The notes under the pieces are model-generated. The model saw nothing but the letters and a program-made list of their open reading frames with translations. It did no database searches and was not told the DNA's origin. A program made the position numbers and the translations under genes. Shown here piece after piece: positions 33,747 to 46,365 of a stretch of 64,000 bases of DNA. Every line of letters starts with the position of its first letter. The stretch's first letter is position 1. This stretch comes from Gigaspora margarita (Eukaryota; Glomeromycota; Glomeromycetes; Diversisporales; Gigasporaceae), in contig WTPW01000352.1 in NCBI GenBank assembly GCA_009809945.1, positions 200,413 to 264,412 on the forward strand, read 5' to 3'.

Positions 33747-34237
33747 TGGGGTGCGCGATATACTATGTAAATCAAAACTATATGTGGTCATATAATAAAA
33801 TTTATTAATAAATTTTTTGATTCAAATTTTAATTAGATTTAGATAGATGTACAGCCCTAACGGTTCGATAGTTTTGAATAAATTTTCGCAAAGACTAGTA
33901 TTACATCTCTAAAAACAAGACTATAGAATCATTTCATTTATTTAAACATGAAACAACTGTAATATGCTACGTGTTTTTTTAAAAAAAGTAGCAAAAAGAA
34001 AGGGTCTGTAATATGCTACGTGTTTTTTTTTCTTAAAAAAAGAAAGGGTAAATTTAGTTTCGTTTTTAAAGAAATGGCTCTATAACTTTGTTTGTAGGGA
34101 CGTAATACTTGTCTTCGCGAAGTTTTATCCAAAACTATCGGACCATTGGGGCTGTACATCTGTTTTAAAAATTCATTAATAAATTTTATTATATGACCAC
34201 ATATAGTTTTGATTTACATAGTATACCGCGCACCCCA
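33747..34237. mobile_element. Mutator-like element, long inverted ends, 9-bp duplication
   Basis: It begins TGGGGTGCGCGATATACTAT and ends ATAGTATACCGCGCACCCCA. The arms stay similar for about 155 bp inward. A perfect 9-bp direct repeat, ATGTTACAT, flanks it (33738-33746, 34238-34246). A 9-bp duplication with long inverted ends is the known Mutator-like signature. The centre holds two tandem copies of a block starting TGTAATATGCTACGTG (33957 and 34008). No transposase is present. Confidence 0.75.
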
Positions 34238-34246
34238 ATGTTACAT

Positions 34247-34491
34247 GACTATTTTGTATCTTAATACACATTTAGCTGTTACCTCTTTCGAAGGTGTAAT
34301 AATCCAAATACTTATTTAAATATAACCACGTTATTAAGTAATTTAATTGTAAAAGGAGGTTCATACATAATAATCACAAATGCCTCCTTTCACAACAATG
34401 CATATACATAATATACATATAATTCGGTTAAAATTTAATAGTGAAGTGTTTTGACTACATTATTAGTCAAATTGTTAATACCAAATGTTTA
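34247..34491. other. Spacer before the channel-gene duplication
   Basis: No gene seen. Confidence 0.4.
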
Positions 34492-34836
34492 GTGCAAAGT
34501 TCAATACAAATTAAAAAGCCTTAAGGCTGGTTTTATTTGTAGTTTTCTTTGTATGTTTCTTAACATAAGCCACACTACTAACTGTGTTATGCATACATAA
34601 TAGCAACAATGCACATATTATATCGTTGAAAAATGATTTTATTAACCACTATAGTTTTAGTATTTCTCATTGTTTCATGATTTATTAGAACTTCGAAGAC
34701 TTTATCTTTCCCTGAAATTTTGCGAATTGCTAGGGCTTTGTTTTCCGGTGTTCGCCTTCTTTGTGCTTAGGCTTTGTTTTTCGCTATTTTCACTAACTAG
34801 TTTTACCTTGCAACTATGATTCGAAGCTGATAGTAT

Positions 34837-34839
<3 letters not shown>

Positions 34840-34894
<55 letters not shown>

Positions 34895-35169
34895 CGAGGT
34901 CTTGCCTCAGTTTTTTATTATGTTAAAGCTTATAGATTACTTCGAAGTTTACATGCATTTACAAACTTTTACTATAAAACCTAGACTTGGGCTAGTTTAC
35001 CCACGACCAATACTTTGCTAAGTAGAGGTCACACCCCGCTTAGTCATCTTTTATTACTATGTTGTCTATGTACGATGGTGGCTTCCCATTTGTATGTCTG
35101 TGACCATTGTTCCATTTTCAAACGTATGATCTTTTCCTTTTCCTGATTGCCCGCCTTGTTTTCTTCGCG
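34840..35169 (-). mobile_element. Poly(A)-tailed retroinsertion in copy A
   Basis: On the minus strand the insert ends in about 50 A (plus-strand T run to 34890). It is bounded by 19-bp direct repeats: TCGAAGCTGATAGTATAAT (34821-34839) and TCGAAGCTGACAGTATAAT (35170-35188), one mismatch. A poly(A) tail plus long variable target duplication is the mark of LINE-type target-primed reverse transcription. The body (~280 bp) begins with a short open stretch (EENKAGNQEKEKIIRLKMEQ) on the minus strand, so it may be a 5'-truncated LINE or a SINE. The matching place in copy B (around 48080-48105) lacks it. Confidence 0.7.
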
Positions 35170-36160
35170 TCGAAGCTGACAGTATAATACTATACTATTT
35201 ATCGTAATTTACATAATAAAAGCATAATTAGATAATTGCGTATGTAATCATGCTAAAGCAGGGAATAGTAATACTCTGTTTTGATGATAACTGATTCTAT
35301 AGTCGACATAATCGTTCAAGTTATAATAATAAATTTTGGCTTGAGAAGATAAAATAAACGAATAATTTTTGAATTTATTTATTGAATAAATTTAATAAAA
35401 TTGAAAAGTGAAATTTCAAAAACAGAATTTAGGAGGATTTCATTATTGAATTGAAATTGAAATTTTGCCTAATAGCGTAAAAACTAACATTTCTGTGGCC
35501 TGGCAAAACAAAATACGTGGCTATGCCAATTTTGTCAATGATTTTACTATAATTTCGTCAGGTATCAATAATCCCAGCAAAATATACACAAATCATGTGT
35601 TTTAGCCTCCATTTTTCAACAATCTACAATGTATTAATTGTGTTATTATGTTATATGCAGCGTATAAAAAGTTGTCGACATCATACGTAATGAAAATATC
35701 TTGGACAATTAGGTATTAGCGAAAAAAATCTTTGCTTCCGCTAATGTATATAGGTGATCAGAATATTTTTGATTTGATTAATGTTACATGATTTTGATAT
35801 AACAGCGTTATTATGTCTCAAATAGATTATACACCTTATTTTCTTACTACATATATTTATAACTTGCGAAGATGTGTTACACCCTCAATTTTTACGCAAT
35901 AGATAATGATTGCAATCCAAGATCCGTTGTATGGTGCCTAGTTTTTTTTTATTTAAGACGCGGTGCCGCTTTCAAGACAAGTTATTAATAGTTATTATAT
36001 AGCATAAATATATATTTATTGTTATTGAATAAACATGCATTATTGTTTTGAAAACTGTAAAATTTTTTCAAATATATATATATTCAAAATCACAATCATC
36101 TGTAAGATTCAATCTTGAATTTGCATCTCTCAAAAGAGTTATCGCTTTTTCTTATCCAAA

Positions 36161-39100
36161 ATGAGTTCATCAAAATCAGAAGAATCGTTATCTGGAGATC
36201 AAGACCAAACAAAAATTTTGATCGATGATGTTCTGCACGGGGAAAAAAATGATGCTCCGCACGGAGGAAAAGAAATTAATAAGTATGTTTTATCACCAAA
36301 CATGCAATGCATTGCGACTTCAAGCTATGAAGATAAAACAATTGTTGTGTGGACCATTACAAAAGATCTTGTTGTCAAATACGACAATTCATTAATCGTT
36401 AATGACTTTGATCGTGCACTAAACGCTGATAAATTTTGTAAAAATCCAGATTTTAAGATCGAAGATCTAATTGATCCATATTATGTGGGAGGAGTCTCAG
36501 ATTGTAAACAAGTCATAATAATAAATTTAGATCCTGAATATTTTGAAGTTGATTTTGGTTAGTTAAAATTAATTAATCTTTAAAGTTTAATTATATTTCA
36601 TATTGATAACATTTATTTTAACAGCAATTCTTGACATCACAACTAAATCGAGACAAATATTAAGTGCACAAGGTTTGGAAGGAAGGACAGGATGTATTGC
36701 CTTTCTAGAAAATGGAGATCTAGCAATTGTCAAAAGTGATCCTGTTTATCGTGCCTATATCTTTTCAAAATCAAATTCTAATGGAAAACATAAATGGACA
36801 TGTAAAAATATTATTGAACTCGAAAAATTTTATTCATGCCATATTACAAAAAAAGGAAAATTATTTTTGTGCTTCGATATTCCCGGGTTGATTATGCAAT
36901 GGGACTTGATAACTCGAAAGTTTGATATGCGATATATACTAGATTTCGGCATTTATTTGCAACAAATTGAACTAAGTTTTGACAATGCACTGCTAGCAAT
37001 ATGTAGTTATAAAGAAGGCAGTGGCAGAAATGTCTCCGTTTATTTAACAAAATTCGGTATGATGGTAGCAACTAGTAAGTATTTAATGTAAAATTATCTA
37101 CTGTATAAATATTTAAGTATGCGATGTTGGGCAGACGAAAAAATTATAAGAAAAATCTTTTTAATAAAGTTATGTGCTGCTACGCAGCACTTAATGATAT
37201 TAACTCCGATAAAAGAAATTTTTTGTAATTTCATCGTCTGACTAGTATTGATGCTGTCTGATATAACATTTCGCATCAATCTAATTTAATGTTCTCAAAT
37301 TTAGGAAATTTCGATGAGTATTTTGGTAAATTTTGTTTTATTGGGTTGGGAAAAGAAGAACGTTTGTTTTTCTCTAATGAAGTCGATGAAACTTTTAGAA
37401 AAAACGATTTTGAACCTTTTAGAAAAAGCGATTATGACTATTATATAATGAATCCACGCACACACTCTCTCGATAAGTCTCCTGACACTCATATTTTACA
37501 TGATATTTATAATGTTGCATTTAACGATAAATCAATTGGCCCTATTGATATCCGTGATCATAATATAATCTCTGATTATATAATAAAGAACGATAAAAAT
37601 AAAAACTATTTGTTGATTCAGAGATTGTCTCAAAATGACATTTGGAAAAGCTATTTAGAGCGTAAAGAGCATTATTATGGGAACACATATACGTATTTCA
37701 ATGTAAAAGAAATTATACAATTTATACAGGATATTTTGGATAAGTATAATGATAAAGAATACGAATCAGACCAATTTTTAACTCAAAGTTACTCAAATGA
37801 ACCAGAAGTATACCGTAGAGAAACATACGCTTGGATTATTGAATATAAAAAAAACGATCCTGGATTATGGAACATAACTTTAAAAACCCAAATAGAGTCT
37901 GATGAAGAAATAGATATAGATGATTTTGATTTACTTGGTGGTATTTTTGAAAAAAAAGTGCTTGAAAATGGTGATTTGTTGCTGGTCTTTCTTAATGACA
38001 TACAAATTTATACAATAAATTTAATAAAAAATTCCAAAGAAAAACCTAAAGGTGAATTAATTTATTGCTGGAGCAATAAATCTGAATTAGAATTTAGTTC
38101 AGAAACTTGGACAGAAGGATTTAAATATCAACTAAAAAATGCAGAATCACCGAAACATTCTATAATTAGTCTTCTTACTTCATTTAAAAATAATTTGAAT
38201 TTGAATTTAAATTCGAAATTGAATTTTTACAATTTTGGCACTGAAATTTTACCATCACCAACCCTTTTTTTACCAATTTATTATTCAGAACGTTATCGTA
38301 GAGATTATAATTTAAATTACAAAAACTCAATATTATTAAAATTATATGGCAAAGAAATATATCATAAAGTAATTGAAAAAATAATAGGTGATACCGATTC
38401 AGAAACACTTTTATTTAATTATTGTAATGAATATAGCTCCTCGATGCTTGAAAGTGATGACTTTAATAGTTTTATGTCGATAACATGCTTAAATGCTTTT
38501 GAATTAGTAATGTTAGAAAAACTTAATAAAAATCAAAGGTTTACGGAAGAATTTTTATCCAAGATTAATATATTGATTAACCCTCATGATTGTTATATTA
38601 AAAATGATAGTTCTCTATTGTTTAGTCTTCAACATTGTGGAACCTATGTTAGTTCACATGATTTATTTAATACATTATTTTTTAACCGTTTGCTCTTCTG
38701 GATTTCTAAAAAATTTAATCTTTTAAAAGAATCTTATCCACAAGTTTATCAAATTTTAACATTTCCTTATTCATTTTATTCATCTTATGTTCCTACCTAT
38801 TCCCAAGATACTGCAATTTTAATATTTCCATTATTAAATTTTGCTACATATCCTAAAAAATATTCTTATAGTGAACTAATTTATTTACAAGGAAATCCTT
38901 TTACCTCACTACTGGATAATTCTGATTATTACAAATGGTGGAATGTTAAAGCGCTTATCAACTTCAAGTGGAATGTCTATGGAAGACTTTATTATTTTAT
39001 AATATGGGCAATATATTCGATTTTTATGTGTAGTTTTTTAATTGTTTCAACAATTCCAAGACATAAAATTACTTGGAATAATCAAGCAATTCTTTTGATT

Positions 39101-40639
39101 GCGACTATAATTTTGGGATTTATTCATTTTACTTTTGAAATTCGTCAATTTATCCATAGACCAAAGGAATATATTGCTAGTCCATGGAATTGGTTTGGTA
39201 TATATATATATATATATTTAATTTTATATTAAAATATACAATTATAGTACTAATATATTTATTTATAATTTAATTTTGCTGCAATTTTATTTAAAGATCT
39301 TGCTGCAATTTTAGTTCCAACAATAACTTCAATAATATGGCTACATGATGAAACTCCATCTATTTGGATTATAACTATTGCTGCTTTTCTGCTTGAAATT
39401 AAATTTTTATTATTTTTCCGTATATTAGATTCTTTTGGAACTTATTTTGCAATCATGATTGGAGTGGCACAAAAAGTTTTTTCTTTTCTTATTGTTTTAG
39501 GAATTATGATCTTAGCTTTTGCCCATTCTTTACATCTTTTATTAAGGCCAACTAGCGAATATTCTTATGATCAACCAAGTTTTACTGATGATGATAATAA
39601 TCCTTGGAACCTTGTTCCAACATATCAATTTATTTCATCTAATAATACTGTTGGAGGATCAATGCTTATTGAAACTCCAGATGACAATACAAATTGGTTT
39701 ACAATGCTTAGTACTTCAATTTTAGCTGTATACTTTATATTAACAGGTANTATAATAATAATTTATTAAGCAAAATTTTAACAAAATAATTTATTGTATT
39801 TTTATTTTTAGGGGATTCAAGTTCTGTTTCTTCATGGGATTTAAAAAATAACTGGACATTGGCATTTTTATTAGTTATATTTTCATTTTTTACAACTATT
39901 TATTTGATGAATTTGTTTATTTCATTACTTGGAAATGCTATTGATGAAAGAAATAATGAAGAATCTTTTTTACTACTAAAAGGAGAGGTAAAAAAAATTA
40001 TATATTCAATTATAATTTTAAAATTAGTATTAAATAATTACATATTTTATTATTAGATATTATCTGAAATTGAACTTTTTTGGATGTTACCTCATCAAAG
40101 AAGAAAAGACAATTGGTTTCCAGAAATTTTGTAATCAAATATTGTTTATCTATATTCTAAAAAATTATATCATATACATATATTAATTTACAATATACAT
40201 TTTTAGATATTATAAAGCTTCAGTTAAAGAACTTAAACAATATATAGAAAGTATTGAAGATAAAAAAACAATACATCCTAAAATTTTGGAAATTACAAAA
40301 ACAGAAGATTCTAAAGAGAAGCTAAAAAATCAAATAAATGAAGTATTTGATAATGAATCATTTAAAAATCGAATATGTGAAGTATTTGAAAATGAATCAT
40401 TTAAAAATCGATTAAATGAAGTATTGGAAAATGAATTATTCAAAAATCGAATAAATGAAGTATTTGAAAATGAATCATTTAAAAATCAAATAACTGAAGT
40501 ATTGAAAAATCAAATGGATGAAACATTGACAAATAAAATCAAAGAAGAACTAAAAAATCAAGTAAATGAAATATTAAAAGATCCGCTAAATAAAATTAAT
40601 AAATTAATTGAGATTATTGAAAAAAAGGAATCGGAATAA
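36161..40639 (+). CDS. WD40-like / TRP-like ion channel protein A
   Basis: Seven exons: 36161-36557, 36625-37074, 37305-39197, 39297-39746, 39812-39987, 40057-40130, 40207-40639; phases close to 1,290 residues. The N-terminal ~700 residues have WD-like beta strands (LSPNMQCIATSSYEDKTIVVW, WDLITRKFDMRYIL). Six membrane segments follow at about 845-867, 876-895, 911-928, 934-953, 966-993 and 1075-1100. A pore-like loop (TMLSTSILAVYFILTGGDSS) lies between the fifth and sixth, and the sixth contains MNLFISLLGNAIDERN. This is the Ion_trans/TRP-like plan; a non-selective cation channel is inferred. The C-terminus is a coiled coil of 14-residue repeats (ENESFKNRINEVF). One ambiguous base (39750) lies in intron 4. 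It is a tandem paralogue of 49249-53761. Confidence 0.88.
37173..37189. repeat. Small hairpin in intron 2 of channel A
   Basis: GTGCTGCTACGCAGCAC is a 7-bp-arm hairpin. Copy B has the equivalent GTGCTGCGTAGCAGCAC near 50260, where both arms pair although the loop region differs. Confidence 0.3.
40286..40639 (+). repeat. Coiled-coil repeat of channel A
   Basis: A 42-bp unit encoding a NESFKNRINEVFE-type 14-mer is repeated five to six times in the last exon. Copy B has one extra 63-bp block. Confidence 0.7.
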
Positions 40640-42587
40640 TAAATATTCTAACTAGCAATTGTATATATAGCAATTTTTAAATAGTAATGTTGTAATAGAG
40701 TAGTAAGTTAAGAAATTTTTATTTTAGCCATTATACTATATGGTTGCTTTTTTTATTTTATAGATCTTTTTTTTTATTGTATAGTTTTTGTAATTTTTTA
40801 TTATATAGTTTTTGCAAGTGTTTTTATTGCTTTATATTTTTTTTAAAATAAAATTTATTAAGTTTAATAAATTATTTATATATTAGCTATTTGAAATTTT
40901 ATACTAGAATCAGTATAATAAAATCACAAAGCATGTGATTGTAAAAAAGAAAAGCATAAAAACATAGGTCTAATAGACAATTTTAGGCTGCATGACCATA
41001 TTCGTCACATATTATTATATTTTGACATATCTAATACAGTTTTAGGAAACAAAAAAAAAGCAAATTTTTTCAGTGACTTAGCCAAAATTTATACATATGT
41101 TTTCAAAGATTTTTTTATTAACTTAGTCAAAATTTATGCATATGCTTTCCAAGTATATTTGATTATCATATAGTAAAAATCTCTTTATAGAGAAATTATA
41201 TAACCTTAAATCGAAATATGCTCTAAATAATAGTCAAAAAAAATCAATTTTCCCAGGGTCAAATTTGATTATATAAGTAAATCATATTCTATTAATCAAA
41301 TCTTATTAAGTTTATTTACTACTCTAAAATATTGAAATTTAAATATTTAAGAGGATGTTTGCCATTAAAGTGTGTAAACATTATATGGACGTTATGTAAG
41401 CATCATAGTAAAAATTGGTAGGTATTACTTATAAATTTTTATAATAGCTATAATCTCAAAAGTTTTTCATTAGGAGTACTATAAAATCTATTTTTTATTA
41501 ATTAAACTGTTTGGAAGTTGTAAAGGGGTCTTTGCAGTTCTAATAATAGTAAATTTACTAAATTGATCTGATGTATCATGAGATATTAACAATTACATTT
41601 TATAAACATATAAATTTTTCTTTATAAATTGGTATTCATTAACACAGTAACTATTTTTATAAATAAATCAATGTTCCTATATATTAGTATAAACAAATTT
41701 TCTAAAATTATTCTTCAACCCAATAGTTTAACTAAAACTTTGAGAATCTTTATATTCCATTGGCTTCTTGTTTGTTTATTCTATTATTATTGCACAATAC
41801 TACAGTTTATGGACAATTGCAAGATCATGTTATATATTCAAGTAGCAGAAATGATCTGCCTCATTATAATAGCTTCGATGTGGATACAATTTATGATGGC
41901 AGTTTTTTTAATCATGTTCAAGAACAATGAGAATCATTACCAACCTTAATGTTTTAGATAAGAATGTTGCATTTATATTTTCTTTAATTATGCAATATTA
42001 TTTTCTACTTTATGATCAAGACTTCAATGGCAACATGTAAATAATTGGGATAGTTTTAGATTACAATGAACAAATTGTAAAAGAGTTTGTATAACTTTTT
42101 ACACCTTTAAAATTTTCAATAAATTTCTGTTAACATTTCAAAATAGTAATTTTTTTTGGAACTATTGGCAAAATTAGAAAGTTAAATCTAATAATAGATA
42201 CACAATTATCATCTTTCTTAATCTATAATATAAATAAAGTTAATGATAAATTAGTTTATTGGATTACTTAGAACTTACTGTAAGTACTGCATAAAATTAA
42301 ATCTTTTTGTTGGTTAAAAAAAATTTAACCCTAATTCTAAATTTATTAGGCAACTAAGTAACTCTAATATATATACGCTACAAAATAATAGTAGTTTTTA
42401 TCTGGATAATTTAGTCTTAAAACTGTATTTCTAGTGGTTGATGAAAATTACGGATTTATTATTAAAGAGTAAAAAATGTACCAATGTACCAATTTTAAAT
42501 AAATCTATAACAAATACATTCATACATTACAATTCTTTATCCTATTACTAGAAACTTTTCAGAAAAATCTTTATCATGCACAAAATA
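40640..42587. other. 3' flank of copy A and spacer
   Basis: The part up to about 41425 is the duplicated 3' flank. Beyond it, a 106-codon frame (41629-41949) has no recognisable domain. Another frame there reads QDHVIYSSSRNDLPHYNSFD and may be a transposon-protein scrap. I do not call a gene. Confidence 0.4.
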
Positions 42588-42732
42588 TTAGCAAAATATC
42601 AAACATTTCATGATTATCTGAAAATGTTGTGACCAACTGATACGTTTGGCAATTTTACACTGTAAAATTGCCAAACGTATCAGTTGGTCACAACATTTTC
42701 AGATAATCATGAAATGTTTGATATTTTGCTAA
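42588..42732. repeat. Perfect palindrome, 72-bp arms, 1-base centre
   Basis: 42588-42659 and 42661-42732 are exact reverse complements around a single C at 42660. The right arm ends one base before the left terminus of the hAT-type element at 42734. The 8 bases at the centre of the palindrome (TTTTACAC, 42653-42660) equal the 8 bases after the element's right end (44372-44379). Confidence 0.95.
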
Positions 42733-42733
42733 T

Positions 42734-44371
42734 TAGAGGTTGGAACCGGTTATCATAATCGGATTTATAACCGGTTTTAACCGGTTATAACTTATAACCG
42801 GGTTGAAAAATTTTTAAATCGATTAATCGGGTTTATTACAACCGAATCAATCCGATTAATCGGTTTATTATAACCGAATTTACGATTAATCGGTTTTATT
42901 ACAACCGAATATATACGATTAATCGGTTTTATTACAACCGATTAATCGATTTATTAGTTAAGATTTTAACCAAGTTTGACTTTCTTATGATAAAACTAAT
43001 TATAATTTGTTTCGGCATAAGAAAAATAAAACTGATTCCGAACTTTACCCATAATTTCTTTAAACCGTGTGTAACCTTAAATGTGCTCGAATCACCTAAT
43101 CGAGTTAACTCAAAAATTTATGTTCCGATTTCACGTGACAGCATAGCGTAGCTACCTTATGTAATATACACCAATAGATTTCGCTAAGGCGTAAATGCGC
43201 AGGTCACAAGGCAATCTTGAAAATGCCTAAAAGATCTATGATCACCCAGCCAAATACAAGAGTTTTCGAACGTATGAGCTGTAAACCATACTGTACCGTT
43301 CGTTTCACTTCCGTGAAACTCCATTCTTGGTATTGTATTATTTGGTCAAGTCCAATTCAAATTTTTTTATTAGACCGGCCAAATAACAACCCTGAATATG
43401 GAGTTTTTAAAATTTATTGAAGGTTTACTAATTTTAATGAAATAGCAAAATAATAGCTTATCAATTCTAGATATAGGCGTACTATTACTTATTATTATTT
43501 AATATTGTATCCAACTTTTATGCAGTAAGTAAAAAAAAACTGATGCTTGCAAGTAACTTTGATTGTCAGAATATAAACTCTGGAATTATGCTTCTTTATG
43601 TTGTACTTGTGAATCATAATACGAAAAGAACTGCACGAATGCAATATAATTTCAAACTTTATTAAACTCTTTAATAACATGCATCAGTGCAATTCATGTA
43701 TATTGAAGAGATAAATAGCATATATCAGTGCATTTTATGTATAATTGAAAGAGATATATAATGCATCAATGCAATCTATGTATATGGAAGTTTTGGTACT
43801 TTTTGGTTTACAGGTGAAGTTTTGGGTTTTGAATCTTTGTTCTAATAAGTAGCTTTATCTCTTACTTTCTGCGTTTTGCTTTAAGAATTTATTTTGATGG
43901 AGCAAACGAAAATGAGAAGGAAATATATAATTTAATTCAGCGAAAACTTAAAATAATAACTTTAAAAGTTAAATTTTAGTGAAAAAGAACAGTTATTTAA
44001 CCGCAATAGACAACAAGATTTAAAAGAGATGGATAAAGATAAAAACTAGCCGCATAATAAAGATATTCAGCGGTATAATATAACCGGTTAACCGGTTAAT
44101 CGAATGCAACCGGATTAATATAACCGATTAATCGAATGCAACCGGATTAAAATAGCCGATTAACCGAATGCAACCAGATTAATATAACCGATTAATCGAA
44201 TGCAACCGGATTAATATAACCGATTAATCGGATTCAACCAGGTTTAACCGGATTAATATAACCGATTAATCGAATTTAACCGGAGATAATATAACCGATT
44301 TTATATTCGGATTTGATTTTTGCAAAGTTGTTAAAACCGGTTAATAAAAATAAAACTGGTTCCAACCACTA
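42734..44371. mobile_element. hAT-type element with AACCGATTAATCGGTT arrays
   Basis: It starts TAGAGGTTGGAACCGGTT and ends AACTGGTTCCAACCACTA, imperfect inverted ends fitting the hAT YARNG rule. The subterminal regions (42745-42955 and 44070-44340) are packed with AACCGATTAATCGG-type words in opposite orientation. Its target duplication is TTTTACAC, found right after the right end and at the centre of the palindrome to its left, separated from the left end by a 73-bp inverted copy of flanking DNA. The interior has no transposase. A 67-codon frame at 43217-43420 has no recognisable domain. Three degenerate ~50-bp tandem units (ATGCATCAGTGCAATTCATG type) lie at about 43680-43790. Confidence 0.75.
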
Positions 44372-44379
44372 TTTTACAC

Positions 44380-45440
44380 TTCTTACAATATACCAAATAA
44401 ATTTTTTGTTATCTGTTCCTGTAATTAAATTTAATCCATAAAAAATAATACATACAATAATATTAATTATTTACAATTTGATATCCATACTTTATTGTTT
44501 GGTAGATCATAATAACTAGTTGGCTATCGAGATTATTGATACCTTATATATGTGCATCAAAACATGCCATAAACATACATAATAATGCTTTAAAAATTTA
44601 TATTGATTTTGACTGGAAGTGTTATCATGCTTAATAACACTGAAATAATATAGAACTTGACTCAATTGAATCAACTTAATCAGAACACTGAATTGGATTC
44701 ATTTAATCAGAGCAATCCAACTATTCAAAGTGCATTGTTTAATTTAATAAAAATAATACATGTATATTATATGTAAGGTATTCTATTGATGAATGGAATA
44801 TCTTCAGTTTAGATTTGCCTATTTCCAGAAATGATTGTAAGTGGTGTATAATCATTGATTCATTTTTTTCTTCAAATTTCAATATCTGATATGGTTATGA
44901 AAATCTGAATATTATTTCAAATTATCCCAAGACAAATGATAATACTATTTTATAGAAAATATCTATAATACAGTATCAGTATAACTTTTTCAAGCAACTT
45001 TTCTATGTCCTTGAAAATCTTTCTATCTAGTACCTTGATACAAACGCTAATAAATTAAATTTTAGAAAATTTTATTCTGGAAATTGAGATTGTTATATTT
45101 TATTTAATAATAATCATTTATGTAATGTCACTTCAAGTATTTTGAATCAATGGAATGCTAATATGTAATTGTGATGGTTAATAACTTTGTTATGTTTTTT
45201 TTGACAAATGAACCTATATATGGTATGAAGAATATAGATGGATGTTTACAACTATTCCATGTATATGTAAATACGTTTTTGTATACAAAAATGAATTATA
45301 CATTCGATAAATAATACTTCTATTCATTGTAGAGAGCAATCCAAAATATGCAAGTAAAATTATAAATTACATTGAAATTATTAAATATATTGTAAAATTA
45401 GTTTTTGTTTTATACTCAAATTTATTATTATGAAAATACA
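44380..45440. other. Intergenic sequence
   Basis: No gene supported. Confidence 0.4.
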
Positions 45441-46365
45441 GCCATAGGTACTATACAGTTAACACTTGGTGATGATATAAAAAATGATTTGACATCAAAT
45501 ATTCTTAACAATTTGACAAAAGAACTTGCAGAAAATATTCCTATAAATCCTGAGAGACTACGACAAAAATAAATTGATTTCAAAATGTTTTATCAACATC
45601 ACCTCCTCAATACATAATACAATTAAAAGATTTGTCAACTATTATTTCTTGTCAAGCCAACATTTCTCAAATTATTAATTATTAATAAACGATAAAGCTA
45701 CAATAATATATAAAAATAATTATACAAAGTATTTGGATTTAAAATGAACAGTAAGTTATTTTAAATTTATATTTATTATCAGAAAAACTTAACTAATTTT
45801 ATATATTTATATAAATTTTAGTAAATTTATGGGATATAATTAAATTCAAATTATTAATAGGAATCATAGTTTAAGTCCAATTGTTTTGTGGGCTAGTCAT
45901 AAAGATTCAGAGGTATTGCTATAAATGTTATACTCTTTAAAGTACATAAAATGCTTGCTTATTCATTTAAGTGAAGCTATATATATAAATGTGTATGTAT
46001 TTTCACTTAAGAATGAATTTAAGCCTTTATATAATTTGGAATATAAAATTCTAAATACATTTAATTTAATGAATATACATTAGCGACAAACCTTTATGAT
46101 ATTCAGTGCAATGATTATTTTGCTTGATTTAGTTATGGATATTTTATTTATTGCAAATACCGGAAAAGATGTTTCACAGCTTTATAGTTCCAAGTTAGTT
46201 TTAAATTTTATAATTACAGAATTATCACAACTTGCTGGAATTCAGCATAAATATATGAATATTTACAGTAACCAAATAGGGGAAGAATATATATCAGTTA
46301 ACCTAGTAATAATCACAGATGATTATGGGTTATCACTCTATATAATTTTGATTGGCAAAATAATG
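45441..46365 (+). pseudogene. Decayed multi-pass membrane protein gene
   Basis: Protein-like segments appear in order but in different frames. 45441-45569 reads AIGTIQLTLGDDIKNDLTSN and ends in a stop. A second stretch (SPPQYIIQLKDLSTIIS, near 45595-45690) is in another frame. A GTAAGT...TTTTAG intron fits 45751-45831. It is followed by NLWDIIKFKLLIGIIV and a stop. 46096-46365 then gives IFSAMIILLDLVMDILFIAN and a GKDVSQLY motif. The order of extracellular part, LWD...K membrane segment and LDLVMDILF...GKD membrane segment recalls a glomeromycete multi-pass membrane family I know only by impression. The tail is cut at 46366 by an inverted-repeat element. Confidence 0.45.

Larger units (their letters stand above)
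34492..41425. repeat. Segmental duplication, copy A
   Basis: This segment is colinear with 47743-54505 from AAGTTCAATACAAA through AAGCCTTAAGGCTGG at the left to TTTAAGAG...TTTGC near the right end. It includes about 1.6 kb of promoter side, the whole seven-exon channel gene and about 0.8 kb of 3' flank. Exons are more alike than non-coding parts. Copy A alone has a retroinsertion at 34840-35169; copy B alone has about 95 extra bases at 48507-48600. Confidence 0.85.

Noticed and set aside
41629-41949. 106-residue membrane-like protein
   Set aside because: Hydrophobic composition typical of random AT-rich frames, no domain, and a competing frame looks at least as protein-like.
42588-42732. 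Transcription terminator
   Set aside because: The 145-bp perfect palindrome sits at a transposon target site with no gene ending nearby; terminators of this form are not eukaryotic.
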